Shown here piece after piece: positions 53,018 through 60,743 of a stretch of 64,000 nucleotides of DNA (its first letter is position 1; every line of letters begins with the position of its first letter). Source of the stretch: Lachnospiraceae bacterium (GTDB taxonomy: Bacteria; Bacillota; Clostridia; Lachnospirales; Lachnospiraceae); the NCBI GenBank assembly GCA_017936885.1, contig JAGBEO010000014.1, forward strand, positions 1-64,000. Direction: 5' to 3'. A program made the translations under genes and the position numbers. Under the pieces are notes generated by a model. It was not told the origin of the DNA, ran no database searches, and saw nothing but the letters and a program-made list of their open reading frames with translations.

Positions 53018-53886
53018 CCCCAGAAGAAAACTGCTACCGTACCGGGACCGGTATGGGCGCCGATTGTTGTTCCGATGTTGTTGATTAATACTTTGCCGTC
53101 AAGGTTAGGGAATCTTGCCTCAATCAGATCGGCAACGGCTCTGGCATCCTCATAGCAGGCGGAGTGGCACATATAGCATTTGCCGCTGTACCCTGTGCCT
53201 TCTTCGATACTTTCTTCCATCTTATCGACGATCGTCTGAATGACCTTGCGCTTGGTACGTATTTTATATCTGGGAATCAGCCGTCCCATGAAATCTACAT
53301 TCAGCAACGGACAGATATTTAACATGCCGCCGATAAAGCCGGCGGTTTTGGAGATGCGTCCGCCTTTGATATAGAAGGTTAAATCCGTGGAAAAGAACCA
53401 GTGGTTCAGCTTCAGGCGGTTGGCATTCGCCCATTCATATACTTCATCGATACTTTGGCCTTCATCGCGCAGATCTGCCAGTCTGTCCATCAGAAGACCG
53501 TAGCCGGACGATGCAGCCAGAGAATCTAAGATATAGATTTTGCGGTCGGGATATTCTTCCAAAAGATTGTCCCTTGCAAGCATGGCGGAATTGACTACGC
53601 CGGAGATACCGGAGGATAAGGTTAAGTGGAGAATATCTTTGCCTTCTTTGAGAAAGCCCTCAAAATAGTCGGTAAATTCGGCAACATTGATTTGTGATGT
53701 CTTGGTTTCAGCGCCGTCTGCCATAGCCCTGTAAAATTGATCGAAGGGCATGGACTTGCCCAGATCATCCATATACTGCTTACCGTCCAGTTCATAGTGA
53801 AAGCAGATGTAGGAAATATTTCTTGATTTAAAATGTTCTTCTGTTAAGTCCGCGGTTGAGCAGCAGCTAATAATATAATCACTCAT
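52999..53886 (-). CDS. DegV family protein
   Basis: A 295-residue fatty-acid-binding protein. The acyl-phosphate kinase partner binds such proteins. ISCCSTADLTEEHF opens it, KTSQINVAEFTDYF and LTLSSGISGVVNSAMLA carry the conserved Thr-Ser and Ser of the fatty-acid site, and VLINNIGTTIGAHTGPGTVA ends domain two. GATTTC with CGGAGTGATTTC upstream gives the start site. A promoter with an adjoining palindrome lies at 53951-53971. Confidence 0.92.
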   Translation of the reverse strand: MSDYIISCCSTADLTEEHFKSRNISYICFHYELDGKQYMDDLGKSMPFDQFYRAMADGAETKTSQINVAEFTDYFEGFLKEGKDILHLTLSSGISGVVNSAMLARDNLLEEYPDRKIYILDSLAASSGYGLLMDRLADLRDEGQSIDEVYEWANANRLKLNHWFFSTDLTFYIKGGRISKTAGFIGGMLNICPLLNVDFMGRLIPRYKIRTKRKVIQTIVDKMEESIEEGTGYSGKCYMCHSACYEDARAVADLIEARFPNLDGKVLINNIGTTIGAHTGPGTVAVFFWGKERVD

Positions 53887-53950
53887 GAAATCACTCCGTT
53901 TCTGTTCGTGGCTGTCAGGCCGCCTTAAGCTGCGTCCTGACGTTGATGTT

Positions 53951-53971
53951 ATTGTAAAAGTGTAACACTTT
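53951..53971 (-). promoter_or_regulatory. degV -10 box with adjoining palindrome
   Basis: On the minus strand TACAAT (53956-53951) is directly preceded by the palindrome AAAGTGT-t-ACACTTT (53971-53957), which fills the spacer. A protein bound there would block RNA polymerase. No clear -35 is seen. Confidence 0.45.
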
Positions 53972-54000
53972 CATCCGGCAAAAACAATGGACAGTTTAGG

Positions 54001-54168
54001 ATGAGTGTAGCTGTAATGGAAAACACAGGTCTTGACAGGTGCTATGAGGAGAGAGCTGACGATTACAGCATGAAACTCGCGTCATGGAAAAAGTATGATG
54101 ATTATGTGATGAGGGATCGTTATTGGGAATGTGCGGGACCTGGAAAGACGGTGAAACATATAAAGTAA
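54001..54168 (+). CDS. possible 55-residue protein or gene remnant
   Basis: Open frame starting MSVAVMENTGLDRCYEE and ending GPGKTVKHIK. Composition is protein-like (many charged and aromatic residues), but the ATG has only a weak AGG directly before it. I recognise no family. It may be the end of a decayed gene beside the toxin locus. Confidence 0.3.
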   Translation: MSVAVMENTGLDRCYEERADDYSMKLASWKKYDDYVMRDRYWECAGPGKTVKHIK

Positions 54169-54186
54169 GATTTTATTAAGAATATA

Positions 54187-54215
54187 TTGACAGTGTGAGG
54201 CAGTTGGGGTAAGAT
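54187..54215 (+). promoter_or_regulatory. promoter of the antisense RNA
   Basis: TTGACA (54187-54192), 17-base spacer, TAAGAT (54210-54215). Predicted start near 54222, reading towards the toxin gene's 3' end. Confidence 0.65.
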
Positions 54216-54246
54216 GTAATTGTAACAACAAGTTACATGAGGAAAC

Positions 54247-54269
54247 CACTCAGAAGAGCGGTTCGCCTT
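54247..54269 (+). repeat. inverted repeat arm 1 at the toxin locus
   Basis: CACTCAGAA (54247-54255) and AGCGGTTCGCCTT (54257-54269) recur on the opposite strand at 54543-54515, where seven bases separate them instead of one. The arms flank the toxin gene; arm 1 is in the antisense RNA, arm 2 in the toxin leader. Confidence 0.75.
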
Positions 54270-54287
54270 GTTAATAGTTACTTAGTT

Positions 54288-54326
54288 AAAACAGCAACTA
54301 TCCTTGGTCGTGGCGGTTGCTGTTTT
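54288..54326. terminator. bidirectional terminator shared by toxin and antisense RNA
   Basis: AAAACAGCAACT (54288-54299) pairs with GTTGCTGTTTT (54316-54326). T-runs end both strands, so both RNAs finish within the same 39 bases and overlap there. Confidence 0.75.
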
Positions 54327-54465
54327 GAGTTTCGCTAATCTTATGGTTCTGCCATATGCTGATACCTGTCATCACAATACTGATGAGAGTCACAGCTATG
54401 CCGGCAATCCCCACAATCAAATCGAGCATCATATGTACCGAAGTACCCTTTCGTAGATTTTCCAT
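54298..54465 (-). CDS. small membrane protein, type I toxin-like (holin-like)
   Basis: A 55-residue protein: a short polar head (MENLRKGTSVHMM), one hydrophobic helix (LDLIVGIAGIAVTLISIVMT) and a polar tail (KISETQNSNRHDQG). TAAGGAGG lies 7 bases before the ATG, an unusually strong site. Its own promoter has TATAAT, and the leader is about 88 bases. The size, one helix, strong ribosome binding site and convergent RNA overlapping the 3' end are the hallmarks of type I toxins of the TxpA/holin-like group. Killing activity is inferred. Confidence 0.72.
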   Translation of the reverse strand: MENLRKGTSVHMMLDLIVGIAGIAVTLISIVMTGISIWQNHKISETQNSNRHDQG

Positions 54466-54514
54466 CGGCAAACCTCCTTATCTGACATGGAAGTTCTCGG
54501 AAAAATTCCGGCGA

Positions 54515-54543
54515 AAGGCGAACCGCTGTCCGTTTTCTGAGTG
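54515..54543 (-). repeat. inverted repeat arm 2 in the toxin leader
   Basis: Read on the minus strand: CACTCAGAA (54543-54535), seven bases, then AGCGGTTCGCCTT (54527-54515). It matches arm 1 at 54247-54269. In the toxin mRNA it lies in the 5' leader. Confidence 0.75.
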
Positions 54544-54559
54544 ATTTCCCTTGACATAG

Positions 54560-54588
54560 ATTATAGACGATTTTCTTTACGAAATCAA
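54560..54588 (-). promoter_or_regulatory. promoter of the toxin gene
   Basis: On the minus strand TTGATT (54588-54583), 17-base spacer, TATAAT (54565-54560). Predicted start near 54553. Confidence 0.65.
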
Positions 54589-54689
54589 TATAAATACAAT
54601 AAAAAACAAAGAAATAATGAACGAAAAAACGGCAATGTAATTAGGGATTCCGGAGCTTACTACGAAGATAAAAGAGACGGGGAAATATT

Positions 54690-54812
54690 ATGATGTTTAA
54701 AGGATTGGAGACTGATACGCTTCGCTCTGCAAAATTGGCAGCAAAGGTAAATCAACTGAAAGAAATGACACGTGGCGGTTATGACATACTGGAAAACATT
54801 GAAATTAGGTGA
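54690..54812 (+). CDS. possible 40-residue protein
   Basis: GACGGGGAAATATT precedes ATG 54690. The product (KGLETDTLRSAKLAAKVNQL, then TRGGYDILENIEIR) looks like a two-helix protein, and the frame ends just before the phosphofructokinase promoter. No family recognised; could be a fragment. Confidence 0.4.
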   Translation: MMFKGLETDTLRSAKLAAKVNQLKEMTRGGYDILENIEIR

Positions 54813-54840
54813 AATTGCGAAGTCTGAATCCATCTGACCC

Positions 54841-54869
54841 TTGCCACCACTGGTTTTATTTGGTATAAT
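54841..54869 (+). promoter_or_regulatory. promoter of the phosphofructokinase gene
   Basis: TTGCCA (54841-54846), 17-base spacer, TGGTATAAT with an extended -10 (TATAAT 54864-54869). Transcription should start near 54876, at a hairpin TGTCCGG-tagatg-CCGGACA (54878-54897) that would cap the mRNA. Confidence 0.75.
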
Positions 54870-54935
54870 CTTGTTGATGTCCGGTAGATGCCGGACAAGC
54901 TGGATCAAGAAGAAAATAGATAAAGGAGAGAAACA

Positions 54936-56162
54936 ATGAAAGGAAATATTGTTGTTGGTCAGTCTGGCGGCCCTACAGCCGTTATCAACTCTTCTGTAGC
55001 AGGTGTATATGCTGCAGCTAAGAAGTTAGGTGTTAAGAAGATTTATGGTATGGTTCACGGTATCGAGGGATTCTTAGAGGATAAGATGATCGATCTTGGC
55101 GATTACCTTGATGATGAGACAGGAATCGAATTATTAAAGAGAACTCCTTCTGCATTCTTAGGCTCCTGCCGTTTTAAAATGCCTAAGATTGAAGGACATG
55201 AAGATGTATATGAGAAGATTTTCGAGATCATGGAGAAGCATGATATCGAGTGTCTGTTCTATGCAGGCGGTAACGACTCTATGGATACTGTTAAGATGCT
55301 GTCTGATTATGCAGCAGCACACAACAAACCGCAGAGATTCATGGGTGTACCTAAGACAATCGACAATGATCTGCCTGTAACAGATCACTGCCCCGGATAT
55401 GGTTCCGCAGCAAAATATATCGCAACATCCTTAAAAGAGATTATTCGTGATAATGAGTCCTTCGGTGCGAAGAAACCTACAGTTTGTATCGTAGAGATCA
55501 TGGGACGTAATGCAGGCTGGTTAACAGCAGCAGCAGCACTTGCTAAAGGTGACGACTGCAGCGGATGTGATGCGATCTACTTACCGGAGAAAGTATTTGA
55601 TATTGATAAGTTTGTAGCTGATGTAAAAGAACTGGCAGCTAAGAAATCTTCCGTTGTTATCGCTGTATCTGAAGGCGTTAAGGTTGCAGACGGCAGATAT
55701 GTATGCGAGATTGGCAGAGAAGTGGCAGTAGATGCATTTGGTCATAAGCAGATGTCCGGTACTGCTGTTATGTTAGCAGACAAGATTGCGGCTGAGACAG
55801 GTCTTAAGACCCGCGCGATCGAGTTCTCCACATTACAGAGAGCAGCAACTCATTTAGCTTCTTTAACAGATATCAACGAGGCATTCCAGGTTGGCTATGA
55901 TGCAGTTATGGCTGCTGAGGAAGGCAAGACCGGTATGATGATTACTCTTGACAGAAACGGTGATGCACCTTATCAGTGTGGTACAAGCGCTTACGATATT
56001 CACGCAATCGCTAATGTTGAGAGAAACGTTCCCGATGAGTGGATTACAGCAGACGGCAAGGGCTTAACAGAAGGTTACGAGAAGTATGCAAGACCGCTTA
56101 TCATGGGCGAACTGCAGCCGTTATTTGTAAATGGTCTGCCGAGACATCTGGTACGTAAGTAA
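54936..56162 (+). CDS. pfp: 6-phosphofructokinase, PPi-dependent type
   Basis: A 408-residue glycolytic enzyme. Against ATP enzymes the phosphate-donor loop reads AGGNDSMDT (111-118) and the catalytic loop PKTIDNDLPVTDH has Lys-140 where ATP enzymes have Gly, the change tied to pyrophosphate use. GQSGGPTAVINSS and EIMGRNAGWLTAAA are the nucleotide/fructose-6-phosphate segments. The first loop is GGNDS instead of the usual GGDDS of PPi enzymes, so donor choice needs a test. The promoter is strong and codon use is highly biased. It feeds on sugar phosphates from the phosphorylases around it. Confidence 0.9.
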   Translation: MKGNIVVGQSGGPTAVINSSVAGVYAAAKKLGVKKIYGMVHGIEGFLEDKMIDLGDYLDDETGIELLKRTPSAFLGSCRFKMPKIEGHEDVYEKIFEIMEKHDIECLFYAGGNDSMDTVKMLSDYAAAHNKPQRFMGVPKTIDNDLPVTDHCPGYGSAAKYIATSLKEIIRDNESFGAKKPTVCIVEIMGRNAGWLTAAAALAKGDDCSGCDAIYLPEKVFDIDKFVADVKELAAKKSSVVIAVSEGVKVADGRYVCEIGREVAVDAFGHKQMSGTAVMLADKIAAETGLKTRAIEFSTLQRAATHLASLTDINEAFQVGYDAVMAAEEGKTGMMITLDRNGDAPYQCGTSAYDIHAIANVERNVPDEWITADGKGLTEGYEKYARPLIMGELQPLFVNGLPRHLVRK

Positions 56163-56273
56163 AAGTACACGGTACAGTATTTCGATATTACATGATGTTT
56201 TTCTGTTGTGGGATTTGGAAGTGAAACATGATTTTCAAAATGCTGTAGCTTGTAGATAATGCAATGATTATAG

Positions 56274-56304
56274 AAAGGCTGAGTCACAATGATTCAGCCT
56301 TTTG
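56274..56304 (+). terminator. terminator of the phosphofructokinase gene
   Basis: AAAGGCTGA...TCAGCCTTT followed by TG; the 3' arm carries the T-run. Confidence 0.8.
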
Positions 56305-56473
56305 TTGCAAAAAGGTTTTAAAAGGCTATTGCAAAGAGTTATAAATTGGTGGAATTAAAATAGAGGGAAAATACATAACGGAAGGATTTAGCCCCTGTAT
56401 AATCTATGCCATGTACCAATATAGATACGGCACGCATGAAAAGTACAGGAGGACAGAAAGGTGGTTTTTTAAA

Positions 56474-59284
56474 ATGGAACAGTATCGTTTTATCAACAAT
56501 CAGGGAACTTTTACCCTCGAGAATCCGGAACTAACAAGCTATTTGTATTTTCCGATTGCGAATGAAGCAGGTATGATGAGCTCCGTAACGCCGGAGTTTG
56601 GCGGAGATGCCAAGACCGGTCAGAATACATTTCTGCTGGAGCCGGTCAGCAGCGAGAACCTGCACAATAATAAGTCGACCAGAAATTTCTGGCTGCAGAT
56701 TAAGGGCAAAGGAATCTGGTCTGTCACAGGAGCTTCCTCTTCCCAGCAGGCACAGAAATTTAGTACAGATAAAGAAAAAACAAAGCTGACTGCGGGATTG
56801 CTCTATCAGACGATGGAGAGAGAGTCTCTGCGGTATGGGATCAAGTCGGAGGTTACTGTCTTTGCACCACTGGCAGATATGCCGGTGGAACTGATGAAGG
56901 TGACGATCACAAACTGCGGAGAAGAAACATTGACTGCGACACCGGTTGCCGCTATCCCTCTGTATGCCAGAAGTGCAGATAATATAAGAGATCACCGTAA
57001 TGTGACCAGTATGCTGCACCGTATCCGTGTGACCAAGCAGGGCGTGACGATTGTGCCGACCCTTACTTTTGATGAAAGAGGACATCAGAAGAATCATATG
57101 GTGTATGGAGTGTTTGGTATGGGAGGCATGTGCGGGGATGCACAGGCAGGTTACCGCAATCCTGTGGGCTTTTATCCGGTGGCAGAGGATTTCATCGGTG
57201 AAGGCGGCTCCTTCGAGAATCCCTACGCGGTAGTGTCAGGGGATATGCCGATGGCGAAACCGGGCGACCGGATCGACGGTTTTGAAGCCATGGGTGGTCT
57301 GGTATTTGAGGAGATCAGCTTGCAGCCCGGTGAAAAGGCTTCCTATGTGATCGCTTTGGGATGTATGGAAGACCCGGCGTGGGCGGCACTGGACACAGAG
57401 CAGCGCAGGGCACAAGGCGATAAGAAGTCTGACGAAACAGAAGTGACACAACTGTCAGATTTATTGACAGATCGTATGGGAAGCTTCCTGACAGAGAATG
57501 CTTTCGACAGACTGTTAGAGGAATGTAAGGTCTACTGGAATGAGAAAAACAATATATCCTATACTTCCGGTGATAAGCGGTTTGACGAGTGGATGTACTG
57601 GGTAAATTTCCAGCCTATGCTGCGCCGGATCTACGGCTGTTCATTCCTGCCCCATCATGACTATGGCAAAGGCGGCAGGGGATGGCGCGATCTCTGGCAG
57701 GATTGTCTGGCGCTGCTTCTCATGAATCCGGCTGGTGTGCGCAGTATGCTGCTTAGTAATTTCGGCGGTGTTCGTATGGACGGAACCAATGCTACCATCA
57801 TCGGCAGTAAGCAGGGAGAGTTTATCGCGGACAGAAACGGAATTCCCCGCGTGTGGATGGATCACGGTATGTGGCCCTATCTGACCATGGAGCTTTATGT
57901 GAAACAGAGCGGGGATCTGAATTTCTTATTAGAGAAAAATGTGTACTTCAAGGATAACCTGATCGTCCGCGGCGAAGGACGCGATACTAAGTGGGAGGAA
58001 AATCAGGGAAGTATCCAGAAGACGTCGGATGGCAGAACATATGAAGGGACTATTTTAGAGCATATCCTGTTACAGCATTTATCAGCGTTCTACGATGTGG
58101 GAGAGCATAATCATATCAGACTGCGGGGCGCCGATTGGAACGATGCTATTGATATGGCTAAGGACAGAGGAGAAAGTGTTGCCTTTACAACCATTTATGG
58201 CGGTAACCTTTCCAGTATTGCCAAACTGATCCGCAAATTACAGGAAGTGACGGGTATCAAAGAAGTGGAACTGGCAGAAGAGATGCTGGCGCTTCTTTCC
58301 GAACAGGACGGACTCTATGACAGTGTGGAAGCTAAGCAGAAGCTGTTGCAGGACTATTGCGAAAGCTGTGCACACGTAGTATCGGGCAGCACGGTATCTG
58401 TTAATATTGAAGAACTTGCCCGCAATCTGGAAGGTAAGGCAGAATGGATCAAACAACACGTCCGTCAGACAGAGTGGATTGGTGATGATGCCGGAAAACA
58501 TTGGTTTAACGGTTACTACGATAACAGCGGAAGAAGAGTTGAAGGCGCATGTGAGACAGGTGTCAGAATGATGCTGACAGGACAGGTTTTCTCCATTATG
58601 TCCGGTACGGCAACGGATGCACAGGTCGCAGAGATCGTAAAAGCGGCAGACGCTTATCTGTATGATGAAACTATTGGCGGCTATAAGCTCAATACCAACT
58701 TCCATGAAGTCAAAACCGATATGGGAAGAATGTTCGGCTTTGCCTACGGACAGAAGGAAAACGGCGCCGTATTCTGCCACATGGCAGTTATGTACGCCAA
58801 TGCCTTGTACCAGAGAGGATTTGCGAAAGAAGGCTTTAAAGTCATTCACAGTCTTTACAGTCATGTATGTGATGTGACGAAATCCAAGATTTATCCGGGT
58901 GTGCCGGAGTACATCGACCCGAAAGGCAGAGGCGTGTACCATTATCTGACCGGTGCGGCAAGCTGGCTGTTGCTCACCGTACTGACAGAGATGTTCGGCG
59001 TAAAAGGCAAATGGGGTGATCTTGCCTTCGAACCGAAGCTGTTGAAAGAGCAGTTCGACGCACAGGGTAAAGCCTGTGTGGAGCATGTCTTTAACGGGAA
59101 AAAGCTTCGGATTACCTATGAAAATCGTTCCGGTAAAGAGTACGGAGATTATCAGATCGGGGAAGTGCTCTTAAACGGCACGAAGGTTTCCGGTGCGGAA
59201 GGTGTTATCAGCAGGGAAACTTTAGAAGCTATGGTGCCTGGGCATGAGGATGCAGTAGGAGAGGTTGTAGTAAAACTGATATAG
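56474..59284 (+). CDS. GH94 glycoside phosphorylase (specificity undetermined)
   Basis: A 936-residue GH94 enzyme, longer than the cellobiose phosphorylase at 29060. A beta-sandwich (about 1-330) precedes the (alpha/alpha)6 barrel. HHDYGKGGRGWRDLWQDCLA, VWMDHGMWPYLTMEL and RGADWNDAIDMA (with the catalytic Asp) are conserved blocks. Length suits laminaribiose- or cellodextrin-type phosphorylases; which beta-glucan it cleaves is not clear. I chose ATG 56474 after AAAGGTGG; an earlier start gives 21 more residues without support. Located between phosphofructokinase and an Rpn gene. Confidence 0.87.
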   Translation: MEQYRFINNQGTFTLENPELTSYLYFPIANEAGMMSSVTPEFGGDAKTGQNTFLLEPVSSENLHNNKSTRNFWLQIKGKGIWSVTGASSSQQAQKFSTDKEKTKLTAGLLYQTMERESLRYGIKSEVTVFAPLADMPVELMKVTITNCGEETLTATPVAAIPLYARSADNIRDHRNVTSMLHRIRVTKQGVTIVPTLTFDERGHQKNHMVYGVFGMGGMCGDAQAGYRNPVGFYPVAEDFIGEGGSFENPYAVVSGDMPMAKPGDRIDGFEAMGGLVFEEISLQPGEKASYVIALGCMEDPAWAALDTEQRRAQGDKKSDETEVTQLSDLLTDRMGSFLTENAFDRLLEECKVYWNEKNNISYTSGDKRFDEWMYWVNFQPMLRRIYGCSFLPHHDYGKGGRGWRDLWQDCLALLLMNPAGVRSMLLSNFGGVRMDGTNATIIGSKQGEFIADRNGIPRVWMDHGMWPYLTMELYVKQSGDLNFLLEKNVYFKDNLIVRGEGRDTKWEENQGSIQKTSDGRTYEGTILEHILLQHLSAFYDVGEHNHIRLRGADWNDAIDMAKDRGESVAFTTIYGGNLSSIAKLIRKLQEVTGIKEVELAEEMLALLSEQDGLYDSVEAKQKLLQDYCESCAHVVSGSTVSVNIEELARNLEGKAEWIKQHVRQTEWIGDDAGKHWFNGYYDNSGRRVEGACETGVRMMLTGQVFSIMSGTATDAQVAEIVKAADAYLYDETIGGYKLNTNFHEVKTDMGRMFGFAYGQKENGAVFCHMAVMYANALYQRGFAKEGFKVIHSLYSHVCDVTKSKIYPGVPEYIDPKGRGVYHYLTGAASWLLLTVLTEMFGVKGKWGDLAFEPKLLKEQFDAQGKACVEHVFNGKKLRITYENRSGKEYGDYQIGEVLLNGTKVSGAEGVISRETLEAMVPGHEDAVGEVVVKLI

Positions 59285-59318
59285 GAATAGAGATGTAGGA
59301 AGAGAGAGTTAAAATGTG

Positions 59319-59347
59319 GCGCTGTCTGCTAATGCGGACAGCGTTTG
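59319..59347 (+). terminator. terminator after the second GH94 gene
   Basis: CGCTGTCTGC-taat-GCGGACAGCG (59320-59343, 10-bp stem with one T-G pair) followed by TTTGG. The remaining gap to 59719 holds no gene I can support; one uninterrupted frame at 59577-59699 has no start or ribosome binding site. Confidence 0.65.
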
Positions 59348-59719
59348 GCATTTGGTAGAGGACTTTGCCTGCAGTAAATGGTCTTTTACGGTGACGTCAC
59401 ATATCTTCAGAACTAAAAACGAAAAAACGTACTATTTGTTTACGCAATAATTGTATTTTTTGATTGCAAAATCATTAAGATGCTGTTATAGTAATAGCAA
59501 AGCATACTTTCTATATTTCATTTGAATGATTCTTACAACAATTCTTATGTGTATGGACGGCAGAGCCTGCCTGCACTGATATCAAGGAAATCTATGCTTT
59601 TATCCACAACAAACGAAAGCAGGGATTTCTGAGAAAAAGTCAGGTTCAACAGTCTGATTTTTTATCACATAGGTCGGAATCTCCTGCGGATTACTAAACC
59701 AAAGAAAGGAGATTCTTAC

Positions 59720-60577
59720 ATGAATCAAAAGAAATTTGAAGAACTGGAATTACGGGATGATTTCATGTTCGGGAAAGTTATGAAGAATAAGGAGATTTGC
59801 AAAAGAACTTTGGAAATTCTTCTGGGGATTGAGATAGAAGATATCGACTATCCCGAAGCGCAGAAAGAAATCAACATTACCTATCAGGGGAAGAGTGTCA
59901 GATTGGATGTTTATGTAGCAGATGACAGGAGAAATGTTTATAATGCGGAAATGCAGCAAAAAGACGACAAGGCTTCCGTGGAACAATTACCCAAGAGAAG
60001 CCGCTATTATCAGGGAATGTTGGATCTGAACCTGATAGAAAAGGGACTGTCCTATACGGCACTCAGTAAAAGCTATGTTATTTTTATCTGTACTTTTGAC
60101 CCGTTTGAAGGAGGACTATACCAATATATGTTTCAGCATCAATGCAAAGAAGACAGGCATCTTGTGCTGGAAGACGGAACGGCAATATTTTTTTTTAATA
60201 CCAAAGGAAATATGGAAAATGCACCGGAAGAACTGCGATCATTCCTGCAGTATATCGAGACAAAGCAGCCTGAAAGTGCATTCACGCAGATACTTGACCG
60301 GGAGGTTGAGCTGACAAAGAGCAATGAGAAATGGAGGCGTGAGTATATGAAGGAATTGCTGCTTGAATTTGATCTCAAAGAAGAAGGAAGACGGGAAGGT
60401 AAACAACAAAGTATTCTTGATATACTTGGTGATTTAGGAGCGATACCGGAAGACCTGAAACTGAAAATCGAAAATACGCAGGATATTTCCGTTCTGCAAA
60501 GCTGGGTAAAGCTGGCAGCAAGATCGGTCGATCTGGAAGAATTTATGGGAAAGATGGACAACATCAAATTGCAATAA
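59720..60577 (+). CDS. Rpn family recombination-promoting nuclease
   Basis: A 285-residue PD-(D/E)XK protein of the Rpn/transposase-31 group. ELRDDFMFGKVMKNKEICKR opens it; RLDVYVADDRRNVYNAEMQQ has the catalytic Asp and ExQ; LPKRSRYYQGMLDLNLIEKG and IFICTFDPFEG follow. The C-terminus is helical. AAAGGAGATTCTTAC precedes the start. It differs strongly from the Rpn protein at 10475 and belongs to another subgroup. No repeats or IS ends flank it. Confidence 0.88.
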   Translation: MNQKKFEELELRDDFMFGKVMKNKEICKRTLEILLGIEIEDIDYPEAQKEINITYQGKSVRLDVYVADDRRNVYNAEMQQKDDKASVEQLPKRSRYYQGMLDLNLIEKGLSYTALSKSYVIFICTFDPFEGGLYQYMFQHQCKEDRHLVLEDGTAIFFFNTKGNMENAPEELRSFLQYIETKQPESAFTQILDREVELTKSNEKWRREYMKELLLEFDLKEEGRREGKQQSILDILGDLGAIPEDLKLKIENTQDISVLQSWVKLAARSVDLEEFMGKMDNIKLQ

Positions 60578-60594
60578 AAAAATAAATTTTTTGT

Positions 60595-60625
60595 AAAAGA
60601 GTGGTTTACAAAGCCACTCTTTTGT
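60595..60625 (+). terminator. terminator of the second Rpn gene
   Basis: AAAAGAGTGGTTT-aca-AAGCCACTCTTTT, a near-perfect 13-bp stem with a T-run. Confidence 0.88.
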
Positions 60626-60638
60626 TATATTATAGTAA

Positions 60639-60667
60639 TGGAAAACGATTTCCAGAAACCATTTTCC
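60639..60667. promoter_or_regulatory. two LacI-type operator candidates
   Basis: TGGAAAACGATTTCCA (60639-60654), a palindrome with a central CG, directly followed by GAAACCATTTTCC (60655-60667), a related inverse copy. They lie 77 bases before the preferred lacI-type start and suggest autoregulation. Confidence 0.6.
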
Positions 60668-60743
60668 TAACGGGGAAATGCAGAAAAGAAAACAGAAGCC
60701 GATTGTTAAATCATTTATAAACCGGCTTTGGAATGGAAAAACA

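Larger units (their letters stand above)
54222..54327 (+). ncRNA. candidate antitoxin antisense RNA
   Basis: An RNA of about 105 bases is predicted between the promoter at 54187 and the terminator AAAACAGCAAC...GTTGCTGTTTT (54288-54326). It contains GTAAC-aacaa-GTTAC and AACCACTC-agaa-GAGCGGTT hairpins. It is complementary to the last codons and the 3' end of the toxin mRNA from the other strand, as in RatA/TxpA-type systems. No open frame with a ribosome binding site is seen in it. Prediction only. Confidence 0.6.

Noticed and set aside
59577..59699. Open frame before the second Rpn gene
   Set aside because: No start codon or ribosome binding site; the frame has no recognisable family.
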